Positions 47,139-56,081 of a DNA stretch of 64,000 nucleotides are shown piece by piece. The DNA lies in contig NZ_CP043538.1 of the NCBI RefSeq assembly GCF_000364445.2, positions 1,495,612 to 1,559,611 of the forward strand. The letters run 5' to 3'. The notes under the pieces are model-generated. The model ran no database searches. It had not been told where the DNA came from and saw only the letters and a program-made list of their open reading frames with translations. Position numbers and translations under genes: made by a program. Within the stretch, counting starts at the first letter, position 1. Each line of letters starts with the position of its first letter. The stretch is from Methylobacterium mesophilicum SR1.6/6. Lineage in GTDB: Bacteria; Pseudomonadota; Alphaproteobacteria; Rhizobiales; Beijerinckiaceae.

Positions 47139-47750
47139 ATGATGCCGTCTCGCCCCCTCGCCATCCTGGCCTGCCTCGCGGCCTTCGCTGCCGGGTCCAC
47201 GGACGCAGCGGCGGCTCCGGACGCGAACCGGCCCGGGCGCACGGCGCCGGAAGCGAAGGCCGTGCCCAAGCCGCCGACCCTGGACGAGCTGTTCGCCCGT
47301 CTGCGCGCCAGCGAGGACCCCGCGGAGGCGAAGGGCATAGCCCGGCTGATCGAGCGGAGGCTGGCTGGCTCCGGCAGTCCGACCGTCGACCTGCTCACCG
47401 ACCGGGCCCGGCAAGCCGTGACCGCCCACGATTTTCCCCTCGCCGCCGAACTCATGGATCGGGTCACGGCCTTGGAGCCCAACTGGTCCGAGGGATGGAA
47501 CCGGCGTGCCACCGTGTTCTGGCTGCTCACCGACAAGGACGACGCCATCGCCGACCTGCAGCGGGCGCTCGTGCTTGAGCCTCGCCATTTCGAGGCCTGG
47601 GCGGCTCTGGGCCGGATCTACGAAACGAATGACGATAAGGCTCGCGCGCTGGCGGCCTTCCGCCGGGCGCGTACCCTCTACCCGAAGATGGAGAAGATCG
47701 GCGAGGCGATCGACCGCCTCACGCCGGAGGTCGACGGCCGCGACCTGTGA
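47139..47750 (+). CDS. Exported tetratricopeptide-repeat protein
   Basis: A 203-residue protein with a signal peptide (RPLAILACLAAFAAGSTDAA), then a Pro/Ala spacer and about three TPR units from residue 80 on: DFPLAAELMDRVTALEPNWS, KDDAIADLQRALVLEPRHFE and DKARALAAFRRARTLYPKME. Such periplasmic TPR proteins scaffold other proteins. The ATG at 47139 (or 47142) precedes the signal peptide directly; a longer opening from 47043 overlaps the rpmJ terminator. Its stop overlaps the next start (GTGA). Confidence 0.82.
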   Translation: MMPSRPLAILACLAAFAAGSTDAAAAPDANRPGRTAPEAKAVPKPPTLDELFARLRASEDPAEAKGIARLIERRLAGSGSPTVDLLTDRARQAVTAHDFPLAAELMDRVTALEPNWSEGWNRRATVFWLLTDKDDAIADLQRALVLEPRHFEAWAALGRIYETNDDKARALAAFRRARTLYPKMEKIGEAIDRLTPEVDGRDL

Positions 47751-48766
47751 ATCGGGTGTTCGCCGTCTTCCTCACCCTCCTGGCCCTCCCCTTCGCGGCC
47801 GCGGGGCTCGTGCTGGCGGTCGGAGCGCTGGCCAGCCTCTTTATCAGCCTGCGGGTCGAGGCTGCCCATCCGCCAGCCGGTCCATTCGTGGCGGTGACCG
47901 GCGGCCGGCTCGCCACGCTCCAGGACGGGCCGCCGGACGGACCTCCGATCGTCCTCCTGCACGGGGCGTCGGCCAACGCGTCAGACCCGATGGAAGGGGT
48001 GGGTCGCCGGCTCGCCGCCCGGGGTTTCCGGGTCATCGCCTTCGACCGGCCGGGATTCGGCTGGAGCGATCGGATCGCGGGCGCCGAGGCTGCCGATCCA
48101 TCCGTCCAGGCCCGGCTGATCGCCGAGGCGTTGGAGCACATGGGCGTCGGCCCGGCGCTGGTGTTCGGCCATTCCTGGGCGGGGGCTCTGGCGTTGGCGC
48201 TGGCCCTCGATCATCCCGAGCGGGTCACAGCCCTGACCCTCGCCGCCCCCGTGGCGATGCCCATGCCGGACCGGATGCCGGACCTGCCCTGGTACTGGAA
48301 GCTCGCCGTGAAGCCAGCTGTGGCGTGGCTGCTCAGCCGGACAATCGGGCCGCCCCTGGCGCAGCACTTCCTGCCGGAGGCAGCGCGGCGGGTCTTCCAG
48401 CCCCAAGCGGCGAACCCGGACTACCCGGAACTGGCCCGTGCCGATCTGGTCCTGCGGCCCGGAACCCTGCTGGCGAATGTACAGGACCTCCTCGGATTGT
48501 CGCGTGCGCTCGCGGGACAGAGCCCGCGCTATGGCACGATCCGGGTTCCCACCCTGGTCATCTCCGGGGAGGCGGACCCGATCGTCCGGAGCGAGTCGCA
48601 GGCGGTGCCCCTGGCGCGGGCAATTCCAGGTGCCCGGCTCGTTCTCCTGCCGGGGATCGGGCACATGCTGCAGTACGTGGCCGCAGAGCGCGTGGTCGAT
48701 GAGGTCGCTCGGCTCTCACGTGCGGTGACAGGGACCCCCGCAGCCATGCCGGCCGCGACCCGCTGA
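47747..48766 (+). CDS. Alpha/beta hydrolase, membrane-anchored
   Basis: A 339-residue hydrolase with an N-terminal membrane helix (VFAVFLTLLALPFAAAGLVL) anchoring it to the inner membrane. The catalytic domain has the oxyanion-loop IVLLHGASANASD, AFDRPGFGWSDR, the nucleophile elbow GHSWAG (Ser at the centre), the acid in SGEADPIV and the His in GIGHMLQ. Substrate unknown; the sequence resembles generic esterases and epoxide hydrolase relatives. GTG start overlapping the TPR gene by four bases. Confidence 0.88.
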   Translation: MNRVFAVFLTLLALPFAAAGLVLAVGALASLFISLRVEAAHPPAGPFVAVTGGRLATLQDGPPDGPPIVLLHGASANASDPMEGVGRRLAARGFRVIAFDRPGFGWSDRIAGAEAADPSVQARLIAEALEHMGVGPALVFGHSWAGALALALALDHPERVTALTLAAPVAMPMPDRMPDLPWYWKLAVKPAVAWLLSRTIGPPLAQHFLPEAARRVFQPQAANPDYPELARADLVLRPGTLLANVQDLLGLSRALAGQSPRYGTIRVPTLVISGEADPIVRSESQAVPLARAIPGARLVLLPGIGHMLQYVAAERVVDEVARLSRAVTGTPAAMPAATR

Positions 48767-48823
48767 GCCGAAGGTCGATCACCGCGTCATCATCAGCCTC
48801 GCCGGCCGATGTCGTCAGGCCGA

Positions 48824-48857
48824 CGTTCGCGGCGGCGACCCCAAGGCGCCGCGAACG
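48824..48857. terminator. Bidirectional hairpin between convergent genes
   Basis: CGTTCGCGGCG (48824-48834) and CGCCGCGAACG (48847-48857) form a perfect 11-bp stem with a 12-base loop in the gap between the hydrolase gene (plus) and pyk (minus). No T-run is visible. Confidence 0.5.
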
Positions 48858-48935
48858 CGCGATCACCCGGCCCGCCCCGCGGCGCGCGTCCCCGACGAGA
48901 GGACGGCCCCGGCATGGCGCGGCGCGGGAAGCCCG

Positions 48936-50372
48936 TCACGCCTTCTCGGCGTGCTCGCGGGTGATGAAGGCCAGCCGGACGAGGTTCGTCGCCCCCGGCG
49001 TACCGAACGGCAGACCCGCCACCACGATGACCCGGTCACCCACCGCGGCGAACTTCTCGCGCACCGCGAATTTTGCCGCCCGGAACGACATGTCGTCCAC
49101 GTCGCTGGCATCCTTGGTGACGATCGGATGCGTGCCCCAGGCCAGGGCGAGGCGGCGCGCGGTCTCGCGCCGGGGCGTCAGCGCGATCACGGTGGCGTTC
49201 GGGCGCTCGCGGGAGAGGCGGAGCGCCGTCGAGCCCGAATTGGTCCAGGCCATGATGGCGTCGAGATTTAACGCGTCGACCATCTGGTGAGCGGCCGCCG
49301 CAATGGCGTCGGCCGCCGTCTCGTCGGGGGTGGCGCTCTGCGCCCGGATGATCGACCAGTAGATCTGGTCCCGCTCGACCTGCTCGGCGATGCGGTTCAT
49401 GGTTTCCACGGCGCCGATCGGATGCGCGCCCGAGGCGCTCTCGGCCGAGAGCATCACGGCGTCAGCGCCCTCGTAGACCGCGGTGGCGACGTCCGAGACT
49501 TCGGCGCGGGTGGGCACCGGCGCGGTGATCATCGATTCGAGCATCTGGGTGGCGACGACGACGGGCTTGCCGTAGCGCCGCGCGCCGCGGGTGATGCGCT
49601 TCTGAACGCCGGGAACCTGCTCCAGCGGCATCTCCACGCCGAGGTCGCCGCGGGCGACCATCAGGCCGTCGGAGATCTCTAGGATCTCCTCCAGGCGCGT
49701 GAGCGCCTGAGGCTTCTCGATCTTGGCCATCACCAGGGCGCGGCCGGCACAGACCTTCTTGACCTCGGCCACGTCCTCGGGCCGCTGGACGAAGGAGACG
49801 GCGATCCAGTCGGCGCCCGCGTTCAGCCCGGCATCGAGATCCGCCCGGTCCTTGTCGGTCATCGCCGGCACCGGGATCACGGTGTGGGGCAGCGACACGC
49901 CCTTCCGGTTGGAGATCCGCCCACCGACCTCGACCCGCGTCACCGCCCGGTTCTCCGAAGTCTCGACCACCGAGAGCCGCAGCTTGCCGTCGTCGAGCAG
50001 GATCGCGTGGCCCGGCTCGAGGGCCTGGAGGATCTCGGGATGCGGCAGGTGACAGCGCGCGGCGTCGCCCGGGCTCGGGTCGCCATCCAGCACGAAGGTC
50101 GCGCCGGCCTCGATCATCGCGGCCCCCTCCGCGAAGGTGCCGAGCCGCAGCTTCGGCCCCTGCAGGTCGACCAGAATCCCGATCGGCCGCTTGGCCTCGC
50201 GTTCGATGGTGCGGATCGCCTCGACCTTCTCGGGCAGCTTCTCCCGCGGAAGGTGGCTCATGTTGAGGCGGAACACGTCCACGCCCGCGCGGAACAGCCG
50301 CTCGATCATCTCCGGCGAGTCGGAGGCCGGCCCGAGGGTGGCGACAATCTTCGTACGGCGCGAGCGTTTCAA
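48936..50372 (-). CDS. pyk: Pyruvate kinase
   Basis: Transfers phosphate from PEP to ADP. The 478-residue enzyme has RRTKIVATLGPASDSPEMIE, FRLNMSHLPREKL, MVARGDLGVEMPLEQVPGVQ and the signature VMAKIEKPQALTRLEEI with the catalytic Lys, then ATQMLESMITAPVPTRAEVS. The C-terminal regulatory domain is complete. ATG start at 50372. DUF1036 and glycerate kinase lie upstream on the same strand. Confidence 0.97.
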   Translation of the reverse strand: MKRSRRTKIVATLGPASDSPEMIERLFRAGVDVFRLNMSHLPREKLPEKVEAIRTIEREAKRPIGILVDLQGPKLRLGTFAEGAAMIEAGATFVLDGDPSPGDAARCHLPHPEILQALEPGHAILLDDGKLRLSVVETSENRAVTRVEVGGRISNRKGVSLPHTVIPVPAMTDKDRADLDAGLNAGADWIAVSFVQRPEDVAEVKKVCAGRALVMAKIEKPQALTRLEEILEISDGLMVARGDLGVEMPLEQVPGVQKRITRGARRYGKPVVVATQMLESMITAPVPTRAEVSDVATAVYEGADAVMLSAESASGAHPIGAVETMNRIAEQVERDQIYWSIIRAQSATPDETAADAIAAAAHQMVDALNLDAIMAWTNSGSTALRLSRERPNATVIALTPRRETARRLALAWGTHPIVTKDASDVDDMSFRAAKFAVREKFAAVGDRVIVVAGLPFGTPGATNLVRLAFITREHAEKA

Positions 50373-50484
50373 GTGTAATCCTCCCGATGTTTTCGGAGCG
50401 AGGCGAACAGCATCGCCTAGTCTTCATGATGTGCGCGGGTGTGAGCATCCCGCGCACGACAGCGTCAAGTGCGCCGTCTTCCGG

Positions 50485-50967
50485 TCAAGGCTTCGCGGGT
50501 GCGTCCGCCCGGCTGGGGTCGGTGAGCTGGATCGTCCAGCTCTTCTGCTCGCCGGTATCGACTTCGAAGAAGCCGTTGCGGTCGAATCCGCGAGCCAGAC
50601 AATCCTCGATCCCGCGGATCGTGAACTCGGAGTCGCGCGTGCACATCAGAGACCGTCCGCTCCACTCGCCGCCGCGGGTGTAGTCGACCGCGAAGACATA
50701 GTAGAACCGGGCAGCCAGCGCGCCTTTCAGCAGCGTCTCGCAGGCCTTCGGCGCAAGATCCCACCAGCCCTCCGTCACCCAGCCCTGCGGATCGCGGTAT
50801 CCCAGCGAGATGCCGACCTTGCTGCCGGTCTGGTTGCACAGGCGCAGGTCGGCCTTCGCGGGGCTCGCGCAGACAAGCGCGAGGCCGAGCGCCATTAATG
50901 CGGGAAGGATCTGAGCCGCCGGAACCCGAAGCCTAATCGACGAGGATGATGCGGCAGTCGTTGACAT
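50485..50967 (-). CDS. DUF1036 exported protein
   Basis: A 160-residue protein with a signal peptide (LPALMALGLALVCASPAKA) and the DUF1036 fold: DLRLCNQTGSKVGISLGYRD, EGWWDLAPKACETLLKGALA, YYVFAVDYTRGGEWSG and a cysteine-containing C-terminal part (MCTRDSEF, IEDCLARGF). Probably periplasmic. The ATG at 50967 overlaps the glycerate kinase gene by 35 bases; an in-frame ATG at 50895 would still leave a short signal peptide. Function unknown; the neighbourhood with glycerate kinase and pyk may be conserved. Confidence 0.82.
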   Translation of the reverse strand: MSTTAASSSSIRLRVPAAQILPALMALGLALVCASPAKADLRLCNQTGSKVGISLGYRDPQGWVTEGWWDLAPKACETLLKGALAARFYYVFAVDYTRGGEWSGRSLMCTRDSEFTIRGIEDCLARGFDRNGFFEVDTGEQKSWTIQLTDPSRADAPAKP

Positions 50968-52252
50968 TGGTACAGGTCGGGCCGGGGTTCACGAGGTCGC
51001 CGAGGGCCGCGAAGAACGCGGTGGAGTCGTTCTGCTCCAGCATCGCGGCCGGGTCGAGGCCGGCGGCCCGGGCGCGCTCCAGCGTGGTCGGGTCGATCAG
51101 GCCGCCGGCCGGATCGGTGGCGAGGCCGCGGCCGCCATCGGTGCCATCGGTGTCGGCGCTGATGCCGGAGATGCCGGGCTCCCCGTCCAGCGCCACCGCG
51201 AGCGCCATCGCGTATTCCTGATTCGGACCGCCGTTGCCCTCGCCCCGGATCGTGACGGTGAGTTCGCCCCCCGAGATCAGCGCGACACGCCGCCCGGCCG
51301 CCTTGTGCCGCTTGGCCTCCGCCGCGTGCTCGGCCGCGACCTCGCGGGCTTCGCCCTCCAGGTCGGCACCCAGCATGACCGGCTCGTAGCCCGCGGCGCG
51401 GGCCGCCTCGGCGGCCGCGTTCAGCGCGTCGATCGGGCGGGCGATGATCTTGTACTCGGCGCGGGCGAAGGCGGGATCGCCGGCCTTCGGCGTCTCGTTG
51501 TTCGAATCGTTGAGGAGGCGCACCGCTTCCTCGGGCAGCGGGATGCCGCGCTTCGCGCAGATGGCGCGGGCGTCGGCGAGGGTGGAGGGATCCGGCACCG
51601 TCGGGCCGGAGGCGATCACCGCCGGATCGTCGAAGGGCACGTCCGAGATCGCCAGCGTCAGGATCCGCCGGGCGTTGCGGGCCGCGAGCGCGAGGCGGCC
51701 GCCCTTGATGCGGGAGATGTGCTTGCGCACCGTGTTGATCTCGCCGATCGGCGCGCCCGAGCGGAGCATCGCCCGGGTAATCGCCTGCTTCTCGGTCAGC
51801 GTCAGGTCGCCGGCCGGGGCGATCCAGTTGGCCGAGCCGCCGCCCGAGAGCAGCACCAGCACCTCGTCGTCCGGACCGGCCTCGGTGGCGAGGCGCAGGG
51901 CCTCCTTCGTGGCGGCGATGCCGGCCTCGTCGGGGACCGGGTGTCCCGCCTCGACCATGTGGATCCCCGGAGCCTCCTGCCCGTAGCCGTGCCGCGCCAC
52001 CGCGAGGCCGACAATCCGGTCGTCGCCCAGGCCGTGCTGCTGCCGGTAGAACCGGCTCGCCACGGCGCTCATGCTGCCCGCGGCCTTGCCGGCGGCGAGG
52101 ATGATCAGCCGGCCCGGGCTCGGCTCCGGAAGGTGGGGCGGCAGGGCGAGATCCGGATGGGCGGCGCGGATCGCCGCCGTGAGGATCGTGTCGAGCAGCG
52201 CGCGCTGCGCCTGAATGGCCGGATCGGCGACGGGCGGTACGGTCTCGGTCAT
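50933..52252 (-). CDS. gckA: Glycerate 2-kinase (type 2, DUF4147/MOFRL)
   Basis: Phosphorylates glycerate to 2-phosphoglycerate; in methylotrophs this closes the serine cycle toward PEP. The 439-residue protein has an N-terminal DUF4147 domain with ILAAGKAAGSMSAVASRFYR, HPVPDEAGI, VLLSGGGSANW, INTVRKHISRIKGGRLA and DVPFDDPAVIASGPTVPD. The C-terminal MOFRL domain has LISGGELTVTIRGEGNGGPN and GTDGGRGLATDPAGG. The ATG at 52252 is the family start; open sequence continues upstream to 52594 without support. Serine-cycle use is inferred from the likely organism. Confidence 0.9.
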   Translation of the reverse strand: MTETVPPVADPAIQAQRALLDTILTAAIRAAHPDLALPPHLPEPSPGRLIILAAGKAAGSMSAVASRFYRQQHGLGDDRIVGLAVARHGYGQEAPGIHMVEAGHPVPDEAGIAATKEALRLATEAGPDDEVLVLLSGGGSANWIAPAGDLTLTEKQAITRAMLRSGAPIGEINTVRKHISRIKGGRLALAARNARRILTLAISDVPFDDPAVIASGPTVPDPSTLADARAICAKRGIPLPEEAVRLLNDSNNETPKAGDPAFARAEYKIIARPIDALNAAAEAARAAGYEPVMLGADLEGEAREVAAEHAAEAKRHKAAGRRVALISGGELTVTIRGEGNGGPNQEYAMALAVALDGEPGISGISADTDGTDGGRGLATDPAGGLIDPTTLERARAAGLDPAAMLEQNDSTAFFAALGDLVNPGPTCTNVNDCRIILVD

Positions 52253-52430
52253 GGCGTCGAACGGGCTCCTCTCTCGATTGTGTCGCGCGATCCCCGCCCG
52301 TTTCTCCCGGGGGCGGCGGGCCCGTTTCTTGCCGTGAGCGCACGATCCTTGATAGGTGATCTGCCCGAGCGGCCGCGCCACGGCAAGCGCCATCGGCGCC
52401 CTCGCACAGATCTGAAGACCTCGGAGCCCC

Positions 52431-53195
52431 GTGACCCGTCCGGAGACAGAAGCGGCCGCCCTGCCGGAGCATCCCTGCGAGATCATCCCGGGCGATCCGG
52501 CCTGCGGCCTCGTGATCGCCTGCGACCACGCCTCCAATTTCGTCCCACCGGACATCGATCTCGGTGTGCCGGCCGCCGAGTTCGGACGGCACATCGCCTA
52601 CGACATCGGTGCCGCAGCGGTCACGCGCCGCCTCGCCGCCAGCCTGAACGCGCCGGCGATCCTCACCAACTTCTCCCGCCTGATCATCGACCCGAACCGC
52701 GGCCGCGCCGATCCGACCCTGGTGATGCGGCTCTCCGATGGCGCGATCGTGCCGGGGAATGCCCGAATCGACGAGGCCGGCAAGCGGGCGCGGATCGCCC
52801 GGTTCTACGCCCCCTTCGACGCGGCCATCGATGCGGCCGTCGCGGCGGCCGAGCGGGCCGGCCGGCCGCCGGTGATCCTGACCATGCACAGCTTCACGCC
52901 CTACTGGCGAGGCATCGCGCGGCCCTGGCAGGTCGGCATTCTGTACGACCGAGACGAGCGCTTCGCCCGTCCCCTCATCCGCGCCCTCGAGGAGGATCAC
53001 GCCGGGCTGACGGTCGGCGACAACCAGCCCTATGGCGGTGGCCTACCCGGCGATACGATCGACCGGCACGCGACGGCGCGGGGCCTGCCCAACGCCCTCG
53101 TGGAGATCCGCCAGGACCTCATCGCGGGCGAGACCGGTCAGGGGGAGTGGGCCGACCGCTTCACCCGCGTCCTGCGCCCGCTCCTGGCGGCTTGA
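52431..53195 (+). CDS. N-formylglutamate amidohydrolase-like protein
   Basis: A 254-residue metal-dependent amidohydrolase that would release formate and glutamate from N-formylglutamate or act on a similar substrate. Visible are LVIACDHASNFVPPDIDLGV (metal ligand region), HIAYDIGAAAVTRRLA, NFSRLIIDPNRG, ILTMHSFTPYWRG and NQPYGGGLPGDTIDRHATAR with NALVEIRQDLI. It starts at GTG 52431. No histidine-degradation genes are nearby, so a housekeeping or C1-related role is possible. Confidence 0.88.
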   Translation: MTRPETEAAALPEHPCEIIPGDPACGLVIACDHASNFVPPDIDLGVPAAEFGRHIAYDIGAAAVTRRLAASLNAPAILTNFSRLIIDPNRGRADPTLVMRLSDGAIVPGNARIDEAGKRARIARFYAPFDAAIDAAVAAAERAGRPPVILTMHSFTPYWRGIARPWQVGILYDRDERFARPLIRALEEDHAGLTVGDNQPYGGGLPGDTIDRHATARGLPNALVEIRQDLIAGETGQGEWADRFTRVLRPLLAA

Positions 53196-53256
53196 TCCGA
53201 TCCGGGCGGAGCCCAAGATCAACGCCTTCGCCCCGACCAGAAGAGACTTGCCGCCC

Positions 53257-53565
53257 ATGAGCGAGATCGACACCCGGACGCAGACGGAGCTTGAGGCGGC
53301 CGTCTTCCGCCGCCTCGTCGCGCACCTGCGCGACCGGACCGACGTGCAGAACATCGACTTGATGAACTTGGCGGGCTTCTGCCGAAACTGCCTGTCGAAC
53401 TGGCTGAAGGACGCCGCCGACGAGAAGGGCGTGCCCCTCACCAAGGATCAGAGCCGGGAAGCCGTCTACGGGATGCCCTACGCCGAGTGGAAGGCCCGCC
53501 ACCAGACCGAGGCGAGCCCCGAGCAGCAGGCCGGCTTCGCGGCCGCGCAGGCGAAGGAACACTGA
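53257..53565 (+). CDS. DUF1244 domain protein
   Basis: A 102-residue protein with the DUF1244 signature: FRRLVAHLRDRTDVQNIDLM, then NLAGFCRNCLSNWLKDAADE and YGMPYAEWKARHQ. The Cys-x-x-Cys and helical pattern suggest a small metal-binding or regulatory protein; its function is unproven. ATG start with AGAGA upstream. It follows the amidohydrolase by 61 bases. Confidence 0.92.
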   Translation: MSEIDTRTQTELEAAVFRRLVAHLRDRTDVQNIDLMNLAGFCRNCLSNWLKDAADEKGVPLTKDQSREAVYGMPYAEWKARHQTEASPEQQAGFAAAQAKEH

Positions 53566-53677
53566 CGCGTGCAACCCGCGATCCCCGTCCGGTGGGGAAT
53601 CGGCTAAGCTTCCGGTAAGACCGGCCCGTTAACCACGGGTCGAGGGCGCGACCGCGCCGCACAGTCCGGAGAGCCTC

Positions 53678-53971
53678 ATGAACGCCCATTCGATGCCCAC
53701 CGCAGCGCAGCGGCCCGGCGGCGACGTGTCGTCCGCCGAAGGAGTCGCCGCCGACGAGCTGAAGCAGTTCATCGAGCGCCTGGAGCGGCTGGAAGAGGAG
53801 AAGGCCGGCATCATGGGCGACATCAAGGAGGTGTTCGCCGAGCTCAAAGGCCGCGGCTTCGACGCCAAGGCGGTGCGCACGATCCTGCGGATCCGCAAAC
53901 AGGATCACAGCGAGCGCCAGGAGCAGGAGGCGATCCTCGAGCTCTACTTGCAGGCGCTGGGCATGGCGTAG
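53678..53971 (+). CDS. gapR: GapR family DNA-binding protein (DUF2312)
   Basis: A nucleoid-associated protein that binds AT-rich, overtwisted DNA and helps replication and chromosome organisation in alphaproteobacteria such as Caulobacter. The 97-residue product has an unstructured N-terminus (1-24), then the coiled-coil helices [40 protein letters not shown] and [20 protein letters not shown] typical of the family. Slightly longer than the Caulobacter protein. ATG with GGAGAG upstream. A hairpin follows. Confidence 0.93.
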   Translation: MNAHSMPTAAQRPGGDVSSAEGVAADELKQFIERLERLEEEKAGIMGDIKEVFAELKGRGFDAKAVRTILRIRKQDHSERQEQEAILELYLQALGMA

Positions 53972-53988
53972 GCCGCCGCTCCGACGCT

Positions 53989-54016
53989 GGGCGGCGCGCC
54001 ACTGCGAGCGCCGCCC
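53989..54016. terminator. Hairpin between gapR and the convergent phosphatase gene
   Basis: GGGCGGCGC (53989-53997) and GCGCCGCCC (54008-54016) form a perfect 9-bp stem with a 10-base loop. It lies 18 bases after the gapR stop and 35 bases beyond the inferred true stop (54051) of the convergent phosphatase gene. This position supports 54051 as the original end of that gene. Confidence 0.5.
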
Positions 54017-54050
54017 GCCGTCGGATCCTGATCGCCCGGCGGGAGCCGGC

Positions 54051-55882
54051 TCAGCGCGGATCGGCGGCGGCCGACTGGGTCGCCTCGGAGAGGCCGAGGG
54101 TCCGGCCCGATACCCGGCCGCGTCAAAGTAGCGGGTCCCGTCGACCGTCTGGTGCCTGAGCACCGTCACCTGCCCGGCCGCGTCCGGCTCCGAGCGCAGC
54201 AGCTGCATCGTGAAATCTGGGGTGCCGCCATTGGCCAGCGCCTCCGTGAGCACCCGCCCGACCAGCTTGCCCTTGGCCGGGATCGTGAGGTCCAGGATCC
54301 GGGCGATCGTCTGCCCGAGATCGGCGTTGCTGGCCGGAACCGGGCTCTCGATCCCCGTCCTGAAGCTCGGTCCGGCGGCGCCCATGACGTTGCGGGTGTC
54401 GGCCCGCGAGAAGCTGCCGTGCATGCCCTGGCCCTGCTGCAGCACGGTGTCGGACACCTCGACCCCGCAGGTCGTCGGATCCGCGCAGCCCGTCGAGAAG
54501 CTGCGGAAGTTCACCACGATGGCCGGCATCGGCGTCAGGGCCGACCCGTCGAGGGCGATGCTGGCGAGCGGCAGCGTCCCGGGGATCGATCCGAGGGCCG
54601 CGCTCACGAAGAGGCCGCTGACGTAATCCTGGCGGGACAGGACCTCCACCACCCGGCGCGCCAGCGCCGCGTCGCCGGCCGGCAGGTAGACGAGATCCGA
54701 TCCGCCGTTCGCCGCGACCACCACGTCGGGCCTCGCCGGATCCGCGCCGATCAGGCCGTTGGCGCGGCTGGGGAAGCTGTCGGGTCCGAGCTTCGCGCCC
54801 TTGGCGTCCGGATCGAACAGGCGGAGGCCCAGGCCGTGCGCCAGGTCGAGGGCCAGGAATCCGGGCGGGAGCTGATGCTTCGGCACGCCCGTGTAGCTCT
54901 GCGTCGCCGCGAAGCTCGTCGCGCTCTCCTTCGAGATGGTCGAGAAGCCGTGGTCCGAGGTCAGGATCACGTCGGTGGTATCCGCCAGTCCCTGATCCTT
55001 CAGGGCCGCGAGAAGCTCGGCGAGGTTGGCGTCCGCGTTGCGGATGGCGGCGAGGCTCGTCGGCCCGTTGATGCCCGGCACCAATTGCCCGAGGCTGTCG
55101 CCCTGATTGTGCTGCGTGCCGTCCGGATCGCGCGACCAGAAGACCAACACGAAGGGATTGCCGCGGGCCTTGAACAGGGGCAGCACCGCCCGGGTCGCGA
55201 CGGCCGTGAAATACTCTTGCTGCTCGACATTGGCGACCAGGGTCCCGGTCGTATCGGCCGTCCCGGCCCGGCCGTTCGCGCCCCGCGTCGGTGCTTGAAG
55301 CGGCAAGCCGGCCGCGGCGAGACGCGTGCGAAGGTCCTCGCTCAGCGGGATGCCGCCGGACCGGCCCGTGCTGTCGTCGACGAGGATGGTGTCCTGGCCG
55401 GACCGCGCCGTGTGGTCGAAGACCAGCGACGGCCCGAGCTTGCCGATGCTGGCCGTCGACAGCCCCTGGTCGTGGGCGGCCCGCAGGATGGTCTCCTCGT
55501 TGAGGTAATTCCCGGCGAAGTGCGCATCGACGTCGCCCAGGACCGGATCGCTCTCGAGGAACGGGGTCAGGCTGTCGCCGGCGCCCGGCACCGGGAAGGC
55601 CGTGTAGATCGTGTTGCCGAACTGGCCGGTATCGCCGAGCAGGTGCCCGGTTGCCATCGCGGTGGCGTTGGGCATGGTGAAGGTCGGGAACAGCGAATGC
55701 GTGTTGGTGAAGCGCACGCCGGCCTTCATGAGCCGATCCATGGCGGGTGCGTTGGCGGCGCTCACCATGCCGTCGCGCAGGCCGTCGGCGACGAAGAGGA
55801 CGACGTTGCGCGGCGCTGCCTGCGCGGGGGCCGTGGCCGCGACGGCGAAGCCGATCAGACACGAAACAAAGACACGCCGCAT
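54051..55882 (-). pseudogene. Type I phosphodiesterase/alkaline phosphatase-superfamily protein with 3' frameshift
   Basis: An exported hydrolase of about 610 residues. Signal peptide RVFVSCLIGFAVAATAPAQA; then APRNVVLFVADGLRDGMVSA and a substrate Thr in LFPTFTMPNATAMATGH; ILTSDHGFSTI holds metal-binding Asp and His. Frame 0 is intact to about 54104 and reads DGTRYFDAAGYRAG, but then continues through anti-gapR sequence to a stop at 53438, giving an implausible Arg/Pro-rich tail. If one base is restored near 54098-54104, the sequence reads LGLSEATQSAAADPR and stops at 54051, just before the hairpin. So a one-base deletion (or sequencing error) has removed only the last 15-20 residues; activity may survive. 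It is called a pseudogene here to flag the break. Confidence 0.7.
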
Positions 55883-56081
55883 CCCGAATCTCCGAGCACT
55901 CCACGAAGCGGGGTGGGCCCGGACGATGACAGCGGCGTGACGGCGACGGCGGACGGAACGCGCCCGGGCGGGCCTGAAGTCGGACGGGGTAGCGTGCGAT
56001 CCCCTCGTCCACGATGGAAGAGGGGATGCTTCACCCGCCGGTGGCGGCTGGATCGCTGGGTTCGCGCGCCAGCGACCCGAC

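Noticed and set aside
53438..54050. The extension of the phosphatase frame to a stop at 53438
   Set aside because: It lies antisense to gapR and DUF1244, is Arg/Pro-rich, and an alternative frame gives a normal C-terminus and stop at 54051.
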